64,000 nt of DNA from Alteromonas profundi (GTDB lineage: Bacteria > Pseudomonadota > Gammaproteobacteria > Enterobacterales > Alteromonadaceae), in contig NZ_JAAAWN010000005.1 of assembly GCF_010500865.1 (NCBI RefSeq), forward strand, positions 95,772 to 159,771. Reading direction: 5' to 3'. Positions 36,501 through 45,327 of this stretch are shown here, piece after piece; the stretch's first letter is position 1, and the number at the start of each line of letters is the position of its first letter. Below the pieces are notes generated by a model. That model made no database searches. It was not told where the DNA came from and was given only the letters and a program-made list of their open reading frames with translations. Position numbers and translations under genes: made by a program.

Positions 36501-37119
36501 CTACTTTATAACCCAATTGGTATTTTGTAGTAGTGATGAGGCCAGCAGTATCGCCGGCTACCCCTTAGATATTTATTATTGTGATTGGGATAAAGGGGAG
36601 ACCCTATTGATTAAGCGACGCTTTGCATGGATGGACAGTCATACCGCGCAGCATATTCTGTTATTTATTGAACAGCTATATATTACCCTATATACCACCC
36701 CCACACCTCTATACCGTAGCTTGTTCAGTGATTTGGTTCCTGGCAAGCGTAAATCAGACAGTGCGGCTATAGTGGCCAGCATTAAACCCGCAATGTTCGC
36801 TGACTTAATCACCGCGTGTGAAATGCACAATTCGCTCATTGGGAATGGTGAGAGCCAAGGTGCTACAGACACGTATGAACACACGCAAGAGGTTATCTCG
36901 GTAATTGACAATGTGGCGGCTTTATTCAACAGCTTCGATGCCCAGCGTGCCCTCAGTAATTGGCTACAGTCATCTGGTCGCTTTAGTGCTGATATTGCCA
37001 ATAACCCTTACGTTAAATGGTTATTTCCCCAAGGTATTGAATGGCAAGTACTGCCCCATATTGAGGGCTTTTTGTTGTTTGCGATGGTGGCAAACGCTGG
37101 TGTGGAGGAAAAACTATGA
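33547..37119 (+). CDS. recC: Exodeoxyribonuclease V gamma subunit RecC
   Basis: RecC of the RecBCD helicase-nuclease, which processes double-strand breaks and recognises Chi. 1190 residues, near the family norm of about 1120. N-terminal LYPSNKLEHLSFLL and VESPGMQHWVSMQLA are characteristic, as are PLGLDLMAGPARRVGDRSRR and LEDRYLFLEA in the inactive helicase core. No intact Walker A, as expected for RecC. The start is TTG at 33547, with AAAGGA eight bases upstream and no better codon nearby. The stop overlaps the recB start by four bases. Confidence 0.95.
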   Translation: MLALYPSNKLEHLSFLLTTLLTQQPTAVFTPETILVESPGMQHWVSMQLAHEQGVAMNIDFPLPVRFMWNTARTVLGSDSVPRQSPYRREVLMWRIDAILQDESVMSAPTFEQVNRYWVGAGSEQEQGVQRLQLATALADVYEQYLLYRPDWLFAWENNAHVVGDAMEVWQSEIWRLLVKEQPLHPARLHQLTLEALEAGHIPNNLPSRVVVFAINTMAPQLIAFFDALAQHIDIHIFHLNPSVNYWGDAKSDSELAKQLRLEGIEKWMAQEQSNPLLGNLGKQGRELFNLLTELESFEVSAFDAPEHESEDRDGPHTRSLLSYIHRDILHAEPAQALLPHQIVQEDDSIAVMCTHSALREVQVLHDHLLHWLSQDSSRTPSDILVMCPAIENYAPFVDAVFHRVGTKALHNAGTTRLPCSIADRSPMDAEPLIAAYMALLQLPDSRFGVSDIMDYLQLDAVQKRFKVSQDDIDQMIVWLKQAHIHWGLNSQHKAAISEGVTADDTYSWWWGIRRLLTGMLAPDSEMIVNDLLTIPDVEGQSTLTLGKMVEVIDLLGQFAHGLTTPRTPAKWADDLLELRDACFMPTQEQERSWELIAKVAADLAARCHEAGYENELSLRQVRELLLNRFSSPDAGNHFMTGQVTVCSMLPMRSIPFKKVCILGLNDSEFPRKSTPLGLDLMAGPARRVGDRSRRLEDRYLFLEAIISTRESLYLSYQGNDVKNNSERQPSLVLAEFLDMLSTGYQVDIQRYLTHAPLHPFSENAFSGALPSYENGWLRLAQVLREAKQSSNAESNDKQAASHAPTHHNISDGAEILGTSVELNDAHNAKDTRLSAMQVARAFSDPLEYFSIQRLGVNLSQSFTLLENSEPFETNALVRYQVLDALFAAPNTRASATTSSSFGEQVIEFAAMRGDIPNNPVAKEELEMWKEGALALTQAMGPYDATPKTASFTGKYITFTASAFECSESLAALCAGKINDIRALGYFITQLVFCSSDEASSIAGYPLDIYYCDWDKGETLLIKRRFAWMDSHTAQHILLFIEQLYITLYTTPTPLYRSLFSDLVPGKRKSDSAAIVASIKPAMFADLITACEMHNSLIGNGESQGATDTYEHTQEVISVIDNVAALFNSFDAQRALSNWLQSSGRFSADIANNPYVKWLFPQGIEWQVLPHIEGFLLFAMVANAGVEEKL

Positions 37120-40100
37120 CGGGTGCAGCTCATTCACAGCTACTTAATGTACCAGAAATGCCGTTATCTGGTAGGCATCTAATAGAGGCCAGTGCTGGAA
37201 CCGGGAAGACTTTCAACATTACCCGTTTGTATTTGCGGCTACTATTAGAAAAACAGCTGTCGGTGACGCAAATTCTGGTTATGACCTTTACCAAGGCTGC
37301 TACAGAAGAAATTAAGGGCAGAATTGCAACCACATTGCGCGAGGCATGTACACTGTGGCAACAGGTGAAAGATAAAGGCGAGGCTATGCTTGAGGGCGTC
37401 GACCCGGTTTATGCTCACTTGTTTAATACCTGCGATCTCGATGACGCTTTAGCTCGGCTTAAAGCAGCGCAATTAGAGCTCGACGAGGCCTCGGTATTTA
37501 CTATACACGGATTTTGTCAGCACGTTATTGGGCAGCTGGCTTTTAGCAGCGGTTTTGCAATGTCGCTTAATTTAAGTAAAGACACCAGCGAGTTATACTT
37601 ACAGGCGGCCGAAGACTGGATACGTAAAGTTACCAGCAAAACCGACGGTTATAGGGAGGAAGACTTCTTATTACTCGCCGCCGCTAATTGGCATGTGCCA
37701 GAACGCCTGTTGGCCGACTTTAATAGCAGTATTCGTAGTGCATTAACGCCAATGTTGTTAAGTGAAGAGGATATTGAGCGCGCCTTTATCGCCGACTTGG
37801 AGGCCAACCCAGACACCAAGCATAGTCAGTATCAGGCCTTTCTTCACTGTATTGAAGAAAACGAGAGCCTGTTCTGGGAACAACTGATCAAGACACCAGC
37901 ACATAAAAAAGAGCGCCCTGATGAGCTAGCTGCTCTGAAAAGCTGGTTGCGTCAATGCAGTGAACATGGGAAATACGAAGCCGCGCCCCCCCTTGCAAAT
38001 AAGTTTTTAGACGGGCGACGCTATGCCCGCAATAAATCTGGGGTAAAGGAAATACTTGCGCCAATAAAAGCGTTTGCAAAAGCGATAGAAACGGCCATTG
38101 AAGAAAGAGACAACGGGTTAGCCCAAGTACCGGTATTTACGCTTGTTAATGAGGGGATTACTTTTATAAAGCAGTGCGTGTCCAAGCATAAAAAGCAGTT
38201 GGGGGTTATCGATTTTGATGATCTTATCACCATGCTGGCCAATGAAGTGGTGAAACCCGACAATACGCTTGCGGCAGAATTGCGTAAGAAATTTCCCGTG
38301 GCGTTGATTGATGAATTTCAGGATACAGATGCTAAACAATATGCCATCTTAGATGCAGTATATGCCAATGCTAACGATGCTGAAGGCGATAACGCATTGA
38401 TGATGATTGGCGACCCTAAGCAAGCCATTTATCGTTTTCGGGGCGGAGATATTTTCACCTATTTAAAAGCGGGTGAGCAAGCGGATTACCGCTGGGTGAT
38501 GAACACCAATTGGCGGTCGGTAGCGGAAATGATAAAGGCGTACAACCGTCTTTTTTACGGCGCGCCAGTGGCAGCGGGCCAACCTAATGAAGTGTTTGGT
38601 TTCAACATTCACTACAATCCAGTTGAATATACGTTAAAAGCGGCTGCGGCAAAGCACCCGCTTATCGATCCGCATCCCTCGCGTAGCGCAATGAACTACG
38701 TAAGTATGCATTTAGATGATAAGCAAGACGCTGCAACCATGCGACGAAATATGGCAGGGTGGATAGCGCAGGAAATTTACCGTTTACTGAACGAGGCGAG
38801 TTTTGCCAAAGCGGAGCAAGGGTCAAACGCGACTACCCCTGTTAGACCTGCCGATATTGCTATTTTGGTCAAAGATCGCACCGAAGCGAGCGTGATTAAA
38901 CAGGTGCTACAGCAAAATGGCTTAGCGTGCGTATATTTAAGCGATAGGAGCAATTTGTTTGCCACTGCACAAGCTAAAGATGTATTACGGCTATTAAATG
39001 GTATTTGGCATGCTAGCGATACCAGTAAAGTAGCTTCTAGTCTTGCATCGCCATTGTGGGGATATAGCCCTAGGGCGTTAGTGGAACTACTTTACCATCA
39101 AGACGATGCTTTATGGGATGACGCATACGAACGGGTATTAAGTTTACGTGATATGTGGTTGCAAAAAGGTTGCATGAGCGTGTTGCTCTACTTAATGCAA
39201 ACGCATTATCAACCCCTTGGTAATGATGTGGAACGCGCATTGACGAACTATCAACATTTAGCTGAAGTGTTAGAAAAGGCCAGTACCACTCACCCGCGCC
39301 CAGAGCAATTATTAGATTGGTTGCATAAGCAGATATACCAAGGCGGATCAGATGAAGAAATGACCCTTCGGCTAGAGAGCGACAGCCAGCTTATTCGCCT
39401 TATTACGCAACATGGCTCAAAAGGGTTGGAGTATCCTATAGTATTTGTGCCTTATGCCACTGGGTATAAAGACCCAGCGAAAAACGGCAAATCAATGGCG
39501 CAAATCTTCACCTATTACGATGAAGAAAAACAAGATTTACAGTTGCAATTAGGCCAAACAAAAAAAGCAATTGCCCGGGTTCGTGCCGAAGGAGAGGCGG
39601 AAGATATGCGCTTAGCCTATGTTGCCGTTACACGGGCCGCCCACCGTTGTTACATGGGCGTCATTCCGCTTGAGGGGAATGAAAAAAGCGCGCTGGCACG
39701 GGCGTTAAGTGTGCAGCAAGGGGAAGACGAAAGCCGAGATTGGCAGACCGTATTAACGCAGGTGGCCCATGAAGATGAAGCTTGTGCGGCGCATATAAGC
39801 GCTGATGGCTTTAGCGTCGATTACAATGCATTTAGCTACGACGACCAACTCCCTGAACTTCAGGTTCAAACTTTCACTGGCACTGATCACGAAAATTGGC
39901 GGCTATACTCGTTCTCCGCTATCAGCCGTATGGCCGTGCAGGGTAAGGCTGCAATAGTACAGCAAGACGTACAATCAATACCCGTTATACAGACTATGCG
40001 TGATGAAGAAATGTTTACGCCTGAGGAAATAACCACCCATGTGGAAGCCGTTGACCAACTTCGTTTTACCTTGGCCAAAGGCGCAGCGGCGGGTAATTTA

Positions 40101-40811
40101 CTGCACGATATATTAGAGATAAACGATTTTAGCGCGCCAAACTGGGACGAGAGCGGCCCAGAGTTAATAAAGCGGTTTGGCCTAGAAAATGAAAAGGCAC
40201 CGCTATTGTACGACTGGCTTGAGGAAGTTTTACACACGCCATTATCTCCACACATGGGGCTTGCGTTAAGCGATTTAAAAATAGAGCACACGCTCAGAGA
40301 GGCCGAGTTTTACTTTCCAATGCAAAATAGCAAGTGGGCTGAGCTGCGCACTATTTTAGGCAAGCACCGGGTTGATGTTGCCGCTCAATTAGGCGTTGTG
40401 GCGCAATCCGTTCCTAACCTCATGACGGCGAACTTAGCAGGAATGATGCACGGGTTTATCGACTTGTTATTTGAATATGAGGGTAAATACTATGTGGCCG
40501 ACTACAAATCTACATGGCTAGGGAATGAGATAGCAAGCTATTCCCCTGCGGCGCTATTTGACAATAACCAGCATCACCTATACGACCTACAGTATTTAAT
40601 TTACTGCCTTGCACTACATAGGTATTTAAAAAGGAGCTTGCCGGGTTATGAAGCAGAAACCCATTTGGGGGGCGTTTACTATCTTTATTTGCGCGGCATG
40701 CATCCAGAAAATCAGCAAGGAGAAGGGGTGTTTTATACCCCTGTGCCGAGCGCCTTATTAGCTGCGCTTGATGGGGTATTTGATGATAAGCACGAAGGCG
40801 GTGTGCAATGA
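37116..40811 (+). CDS. recB: Exodeoxyribonuclease V beta subunit RecB
   Basis: RecB, the 3'-5' helicase and nuclease subunit, 1231 residues. Walker A SAGTGKTF lies near residues 25-32, then FTKAATEEIKGRI, Walker B IDEFQDTD, GDPKQAIYRFRGGD, HGSKGLEYPIVF and VAVTRAAHR. The C-terminal nuclease domain keeps its active site: FIDLLFE with the first Asp, then VADYKS with Asp1129 and Lys1131. All helicase motifs are intact. Both ends overlap neighbours by four bases (ATGA), giving translational coupling. In E. coli a protease gene (ptrA) lies between recC and recB; none is present here. Confidence 0.96.
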   Translation: MTGAAHSQLLNVPEMPLSGRHLIEASAGTGKTFNITRLYLRLLLEKQLSVTQILVMTFTKAATEEIKGRIATTLREACTLWQQVKDKGEAMLEGVDPVYAHLFNTCDLDDALARLKAAQLELDEASVFTIHGFCQHVIGQLAFSSGFAMSLNLSKDTSELYLQAAEDWIRKVTSKTDGYREEDFLLLAAANWHVPERLLADFNSSIRSALTPMLLSEEDIERAFIADLEANPDTKHSQYQAFLHCIEENESLFWEQLIKTPAHKKERPDELAALKSWLRQCSEHGKYEAAPPLANKFLDGRRYARNKSGVKEILAPIKAFAKAIETAIEERDNGLAQVPVFTLVNEGITFIKQCVSKHKKQLGVIDFDDLITMLANEVVKPDNTLAAELRKKFPVALIDEFQDTDAKQYAILDAVYANANDAEGDNALMMIGDPKQAIYRFRGGDIFTYLKAGEQADYRWVMNTNWRSVAEMIKAYNRLFYGAPVAAGQPNEVFGFNIHYNPVEYTLKAAAAKHPLIDPHPSRSAMNYVSMHLDDKQDAATMRRNMAGWIAQEIYRLLNEASFAKAEQGSNATTPVRPADIAILVKDRTEASVIKQVLQQNGLACVYLSDRSNLFATAQAKDVLRLLNGIWHASDTSKVASSLASPLWGYSPRALVELLYHQDDALWDDAYERVLSLRDMWLQKGCMSVLLYLMQTHYQPLGNDVERALTNYQHLAEVLEKASTTHPRPEQLLDWLHKQIYQGGSDEEMTLRLESDSQLIRLITQHGSKGLEYPIVFVPYATGYKDPAKNGKSMAQIFTYYDEEKQDLQLQLGQTKKAIARVRAEGEAEDMRLAYVAVTRAAHRCYMGVIPLEGNEKSALARALSVQQGEDESRDWQTVLTQVAHEDEACAAHISADGFSVDYNAFSYDDQLPELQVQTFTGTDHENWRLYSFSAISRMAVQGKAAIVQQDVQSIPVIQTMRDEEMFTPEEITTHVEAVDQLRFTLAKGAAAGNLLHDILEINDFSAPNWDESGPELIKRFGLENEKAPLLYDWLEEVLHTPLSPHMGLALSDLKIEHTLREAEFYFPMQNSKWAELRTILGKHRVDVAAQLGVVAQSVPNLMTANLAGMMHGFIDLLFEYEGKYYVADYKSTWLGNEIASYSPAALFDNNQHHLYDLQYLIYCLALHRYLKRSLPGYEAETHLGGVYYLYLRGMHPENQQGEGVFYTPVPSALLAALDGVFDDKHEGGVQ

Positions 40812-42844
40812 GTAAGGGTAAAATGAAAGTCAGTGAATGTTTGGATAAGCTGGCCGGCATTGAAGCTATTGATAAGTTTATTGCCAGCGAATTTGCACCT
40901 ATTGAAACGCTTAGTGATGATGACAATACGCTTTGGCTACATCTATTAGTAACCCTATCGTTTATGCAGCGTAGCGGACATAGCTGCCTAAGCTTACAAG
41001 AAATAGCTGATAACACGTTTTTTCGGCTAGAACGAGTTGACGATGATAACACTGGCACTGGTATAATAAACCCTGGTACCCACGCAGAGGCGAACGCTAC
41101 CGAGGCAGCGTTAGTATCAAAACCTGGCTTCACCTTTGGGAGCCTTACTTTACTTATAGGTACTGTAAAAAAAGCGCTACAAAATGAAAGGGTAGAAGGG
41201 CTTTTTATTTACCAAAACGGAATGCTTTATAGCCGTCGCTACTTTGAATTTGAACAGGAAATAGCGCAAAGCCTTGTGTCTCGTACGCATATAACACCAT
41301 TGAGTGAAGCTGCGAGCGACAATATAAGAGCATTGTGGCCAGCGATGTTTCCCACACAAACACCTCAACAACAAGACTGGCAGCAGGTTGCCGTGGCGAA
41401 AAGCCTACTCCAAGGCTTTAGTGTGATTAACGGCGGCCCGGGAACGGGCAAAACTTACACAGTATTACGCTTGCTATTGGCGCTACAAGCGTTAGACGAA
41501 AATATTCATATTGTACTGGCCGCGCCTACAGGTAAAGCGCAGCAGCGGATGACTGAGTCTATACTTAACAGTGTGGAAGGGCTGCGGGGCAACGTTGATG
41601 ATAGCGTATTAAATCGCATTCCCACCCATGCGGTAACCATTCATCGCTTGTTAGGCTTACGTGAGCATACAATTTCCACTAAATACAACCAGTATAATAC
41701 ATTGAATTTGGATGTGCTTATCGTGGATGAAGCCAGTATGGTAGATTTGGCACTTATGGCGCGGATAATGAGAGCGTTACCCGCGCACGCACGGCTTTAC
41801 TTTATTGGCGATGCAGATCAACTTCCCGCAGTGGAACTTGGCAACGTTTTAGAGCAATTAGTGGCTAATGACAAGCCGATAGACAGCACCAACCACACAA
41901 AAGCAAGTTCCCAGGAAGTACAGCTTGGGGCTGTGCCCACCTATTTACGCCAGCATATTGCTACTCTTTGTCCGCATCTGCCACTACTGCCGGTAAACGA
42001 AGAAGCAAGGACGTGGGTACATACATTACAGGCGCCGCAACGCTTTAAAGGACAAGTGGCTGAAGTGGCTAGCGCCATTCAGCGAGGGGACGCTGAGGGG
42101 ACAATGCGTGCTGTAACTGTGCAGGCAGAAGCACCTAGTAGCGTAAATAAAACCCCTTACGCATTACAAGAAGGCGTAAACTTGTGGCCCGCTAAACACG
42201 TGGGTGCGTCAACCCTACAGCGTATGGCAAAAGAATGCTTTTTGCCAATTTTTGAAGCCACTGAACCGCAACAGGCGTTAGCGTTACTTAATAAAGTACG
42301 ATGGCTAACGCCGGTTAGGAAAGGCCCCATGGGCGTTGAAGAGCTCAATAAGTTGGTGTTTGACAGTATTAAGCACAAAATTAAACGTCGAGAGGGCAGC
42401 TTTTATCAAGGCCAACCCATTATGATTATTAAGAACAATCATCCTCAGCGATTATCCAATGGTGAAGTGGGCGTAATATGGCCTGACGAAACGGGTAAGC
42501 TTTTCGCGTGGTTTGAGGCCCAGGAGGGTGGTTTACGGCATATTTCGCTTTCCAGAGTACCGCAATTTGAAACGGTTTATGCCATGACTATCCATAAGTC
42601 CCAAGGCTCAGAATTTACCTTTGTGGTGCTATTACTGCCTAAGCCAGAAAGTGAAAAAGCAGCAGGGTTATTTCATCGCGGTTTGGTGTATACGGGGTTA
42701 ACCCGCGCTAAAACTGGCTGCTTGTTGGTGGCCAACGAACAAACGCTTCGCACTATGGTGCAAAGGGTGGATAAGCGTTTCTCTGGGCTGTCTCATGCTA
42801 TTGAAGAAGCCGTGCGTGAGCGGACAAACGATCAGAACGTTTAA
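40808..42844 (+). CDS. recD: Exodeoxyribonuclease V alpha subunit RecD
   Basis: RecD, the 5'-3' helicase of the complex, 678 residues. Walker A GPGTGKT lies at residues 210-216, then VLAAPTGKAQQRM, LIVDEASMVDL, IGDADQLPAVE and late motifs MTIHKSQGSEF with YTGLTRAK. The N-terminal 190 residues form the RecB-interacting helical domain. Length is slightly above E. coli RecD (608); extra residues are mainly linker-like (DDDNTGTGIINPGT and the region around residue 370). The last four bases overlap a convergent gene of unknown function. Confidence 0.95.
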   Translation: MSKGKMKVSECLDKLAGIEAIDKFIASEFAPIETLSDDDNTLWLHLLVTLSFMQRSGHSCLSLQEIADNTFFRLERVDDDNTGTGIINPGTHAEANATEAALVSKPGFTFGSLTLLIGTVKKALQNERVEGLFIYQNGMLYSRRYFEFEQEIAQSLVSRTHITPLSEAASDNIRALWPAMFPTQTPQQQDWQQVAVAKSLLQGFSVINGGPGTGKTYTVLRLLLALQALDENIHIVLAAPTGKAQQRMTESILNSVEGLRGNVDDSVLNRIPTHAVTIHRLLGLREHTISTKYNQYNTLNLDVLIVDEASMVDLALMARIMRALPAHARLYFIGDADQLPAVELGNVLEQLVANDKPIDSTNHTKASSQEVQLGAVPTYLRQHIATLCPHLPLLPVNEEARTWVHTLQAPQRFKGQVAEVASAIQRGDAEGTMRAVTVQAEAPSSVNKTPYALQEGVNLWPAKHVGASTLQRMAKECFLPIFEATEPQQALALLNKVRWLTPVRKGPMGVEELNKLVFDSIKHKIKRREGSFYQGQPIMIIKNNHPQRLSNGEVGVIWPDETGKLFAWFEAQEGGLRHISLSRVPQFETVYAMTIHKSQGSEFTFVVLLLPKPESEKAAGLFHRGLVYTGLTRAKTGCLLVANEQTLRTMVQRVDKRFSGLSHAIEEAVRERTNDQNV

Positions 42845-43260
42845 ACAGGTGTAAAAAAGCAAAAGCCTTTACTGAGTATGTCGTCTACCTCGGTAGCAAT
42901 GAGGTAAATGCGCGTGGACGAAATGACCCGCAATATTCCTCCATCAGCGCTGAAAAATTGCGATGGTGAAATGAAGGGGGCGTTGTTTTGTTCAGACAGG
43001 GTTGGGCCTTGACTAATTGTAAAATGACCTAGCCCGGCGTGGTCTAGCCACCCGATAATATTGTTAGGCTGCGCAACAAAGTTCGCGTGTTTCAAAATGT
43101 CTTGGTGCAAAGTAATATTAGCCCCAAACACAGGTTTGGTTTCTATTACCAATTGCCTGTCAGCGTGTAAGGATAGCTTGTATAAACCATGCGCTTCGGG
43201 GGTAATAGAATCGTTTGAGTTGGTTGAATCTACTAAGGTAAGCATACTAATATTCGCCAA
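42841..43260 (-). CDS. Unrecognised protein convergent with recD
   Basis: A 139-residue soluble protein of mixed alpha/beta prediction, no signal peptide, no membrane segment, no motif I recognise. It begins with TTG at 43260 or ATG at 43245; neither has a strong ribosome site. Its stop codon overlaps the recD stop by four bases in tail-to-tail orientation. Composition is protein-like (balanced hydrophobics, one run of polar residues in the middle), so I keep it as a gene. Confidence 0.6.
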   Translation of the reverse strand: MANISMLTLVDSTNSNDSITPEAHGLYKLSLHADRQLVIETKPVFGANITLHQDILKHANFVAQPNNIIGWLDHAGLGHFTISQGPTLSEQNNAPFISPSQFFSADGGILRVISSTRIYLIATEVDDILSKGFCFFTPV

Positions 43261-43470
43261 TGATCTTAGATGTTTGTATTGTGAACCATCAAAGGGCTAC
43301 CTGCGTTGATGTGGATCAACGAGGTGTTTGCTTCACGTTGGCCTAAAGACGCCGTACGAGTTGCTGAACGCAAAGATAAAAACCAACCACTCGAGTATAA
43401 GTCGATTAATGTTCTATAGTTATAGTACAGTCGGGTACTCAAAGCTCTAGCAACCAGTAGCGTAAAAGTT

Positions 43471-43791
43471 GTGGCGAAGCGAAATAGATTGGCAGTGCAT
43501 CCTTTTGCAAAATTTCAGGCGTTTTTATTTGGACTGGTAGGTGCACTACTAGGGTTTATTTACGCTATAGGAGGGTTAGCGCTAGATATATTGATTTCTG
43601 TCGGCATACTAGGTTCCCTACCTGGCGTTTCATCAGGCCTTGGACTGGGTTCCTCTATGGCCTTCGGCGCCATACTTGGAATACCCCTGATATTAATGTT
43701 AGCAGGGTACGTTATTGGAACCATTGAAGCCCACGCTTATAACGTCTTTGTTAAGTTTTCGACGTCATTAAATACTGACTTTTGGGATTAG
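43471..43791 (+). CDS. Small two-helix membrane protein
   Basis: A 106-residue protein with two long hydrophobic segments (about 14-46, glycine-rich, and 64-86) and short polar ends. The GTG start at 43471 has no clear ribosome site. Topology suggests an inner-membrane hairpin with both ends inside (the N-terminus is basic, MAKRNRLAVH). Glycine spacing in GLVGALLGFIYAIGG suggests helix packing or oligomerisation. Family not recognised. Confidence 0.6.
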   Translation: MAKRNRLAVHPFAKFQAFLFGLVGALLGFIYAIGGLALDILISVGILGSLPGVSSGLGLGSSMAFGAILGIPLILMLAGYVIGTIEAHAYNVFVKFSTSLNTDFWD

Positions 43792-43871
43792 CAATACTGC
43801 TAAAAGTGTCTGTGAGTATATTGATTCTCTGTATAAGTGATACCGTCAAATCTGGTTAAAAGGAAGAGGTA

Positions 43872-44414
43872 ATGGATCAAGCGCTTCAAACGATGATCGA
43901 AAATATGCCTATAAAGACAGGCAAAAGCTTACAGGAATGGCAGCGCGTGTTGGCATCAATGCCGTTTGAAAAACATGCTGAAGCCGTTAACTATTTAAAG
44001 TCAGCGCATGGTGTAACCCATGGTTATGCCAATACCATTGTTACCCTTTCCAAAATAGATGAGACGACGCCATACGCGCTTATTGAAAATCAATACCAAG
44101 GCAAAGCGTTACTTAGGCCAATTTATAATGCCTTAATAGAGGTCGTAACTGCATTCGGTGATGATGTGACTATTACGCCTAAAAAAGGAAGCGTTAGTCT
44201 TATTAGAAAGAAACAATTCGCGCTGATTAAGCCAGCCACGAAAACACGCGTAGATCTGGGGTTGAAATTAAAAGGTATTGAAACCCAGGGTTGTTTAGAA
44301 GATTCAGGCCCGTTTGGAACAATGTGCACCCATAGAATTCAGTTAAACAGTGTGGATGATGTAAATAACGACGTGAAAAACTGGCTTTTGACCGCCTATA
44401 ACGGCTCGGTTTGA
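43872..44414 (+). CDS. DUF4287 / DUF5655 protein
   Basis: A 180-residue soluble protein. N-terminal DUF4287-like helical part (KTGKSLQEWQRVLASM, then YLKSAHGVTHGYANTIV) followed by a DUF5655-like domain (about 80-175) with VSLIRKKQFALIKPATKTR and VDLGLKLKG. This two-domain order is common in the family. The second domain resembles the YdhG/DUF1801 group of small predicted binding proteins. Excellent ribosome binding site (AAGGAAGAGG). Function unknown. Confidence 0.85.
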   Translation: MDQALQTMIENMPIKTGKSLQEWQRVLASMPFEKHAEAVNYLKSAHGVTHGYANTIVTLSKIDETTPYALIENQYQGKALLRPIYNALIEVVTAFGDDVTITPKKGSVSLIRKKQFALIKPATKTRVDLGLKLKGIETQGCLEDSGPFGTMCTHRIQLNSVDDVNNDVKNWLLTAYNGSV

Positions 44415-44493
44415 ATGTTTTTAGCTCCTTTTAAAGTTACCTTAACCTTGTATACTGGCCGGATTAATCATCAAGAAGTAGGTTGTATTCACG

Positions 44494-44850
44494 TTGAGTA
44501 GTGCTAGCGTAAACGTAAGCTTTCGATTTTTAAACTTAGATAGAATGCAAGCTTACACCCTGAAAAAAGAAATTAATGGTGCGTCTTTTTATCCCCATGA
44601 GCAAACCGGCGTATTTGTAGGCATAGTTCCGCTTCAAAAAGCCTATTTTGACGAACTAAACGATTATTTTATTCGCCAACAAATTCAGTATGAAGACTGC
44701 GACATCTTTGTGTCTGCTGGCGGACTAAATAGCGCGGTTACAATAGAGGTGCCTAGCGTGGTCAATAAGATGCTTAAGTATATTGACTGTAAATTAACGT
44801 ACCACATAAGCGCACCCACACACGACACTATTGAGCATAATAGCAAGTAA
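44494..44850 (+). CDS. Unrecognised small protein
   Basis: A 118-residue soluble alpha/beta protein with no signal or membrane segment. The start is TTG at 44494; the next Met (codon 18) would remove what looks like the first beta strand (VNVSFRFLNL). Two cysteines occur in DCDIF and YIDCKL. Located 80 bases after the DUF4287/DUF5655 gene on the same strand; a terminator-like cluster of hairpins follows. No family recognised. Confidence 0.6.
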   Translation: MSSASVNVSFRFLNLDRMQAYTLKKEINGASFYPHEQTGVFVGIVPLQKAYFDELNDYFIRQQIQYEDCDIFVSAGGLNSAVTIEVPSVVNKMLKYIDCKLTYHISAPTHDTIEHNSK

Positions 44851-44888
44851 AGTGCGAATGTGAGATAAGGTTAAAGGAATCTCGGCAA

Positions 44889-45012
44889 CATAGTGATGTA
44901 ACGCCTTTCATCACTATGGCTAGTGACACAAAAATAACCCTTTTTTGTCGCTGATAATTCCTTTTATTTATCTCGCCTATGGCTACCCACATTCCATGTA
45001 TATAGCCATAGG
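44889..45012. repeat. Cluster of three inverted repeats between convergent genes
   Basis: Three hairpins in 124 bases: CATAGTGATG / CATCACTATG (44889-44918, perfect); AGTGACA / TGTCGCT with extra A/T pairing inside (44922-44952); and CCTATGGCTA / TAGCCATAGG (44976-45012, perfect). The nine-base word CTATGGCTA occurs twice directly (44914 and 44977) and once inverted (45003). They lie between the ends of two convergent genes and may work as terminators, though only T-runs of the second hairpin fit. Confidence 0.55.
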
Positions 45013-45063
45013 GTAAATATTTACATCAACATAGCGCTTTTCGCTAGAATAGCCGAAAGGGGT

Positions 45064-45327
45064 CTAATGGTGGCGAAGGGCGTCGATTAGTTCATCTTTA
45101 CTCATGTTTGAACGGCCTTCTATTCCCACTTCTTTAGCGCGTTCGTATAGCTCTTTTTTAGTGCGGTTTTCATATTTTTTACTGCCGCCGCCTTTCTTTG
45201 AGGGGGACTGATTATCGTTAGCCTGCGCGTTTGCAATACGGGCTGATTTCTCCTTACTGTAGCCTTCATCTCTTAGCGCTTCGTAAGTATCTTCATCCTT
45301 TATCCTATTTGAATTGTCATCTGCCAT
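45064..45327 (-). CDS. Rho-N/SAP-like small basic protein
   Basis: An 87-residue, very polar protein. The N-terminal half resembles the short DUF7218-type segment (DEDTYEALRDEGYSKEKSARIANAQAN, split across the turn). The linker is Ser/Gly/Lys-rich, and the C-terminal 33 residues (TKKELYERAKEVGIEGRS then MSKDELIDALR) form a Rho N-terminal/SAP-like helix-extended-helix that in other proteins binds nucleic acid. Such small proteins are common in environmental proteobacteria and their role is not established. Confidence 0.8.
   Translation of the reverse strand: MADDNSNRIKDEDTYEALRDEGYSKEKSARIANAQANDNQSPSKKGGGSKKYENRTKKELYERAKEVGIEGRSNMSKDELIDALRHH

Noticed and set aside
40510-41133. 207-codon open frame antisense to recB/recD
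   Set aside because: Overlaps catalytic regions of RecB and RecD on the other strand; Ser/Leu-rich shadow composition.
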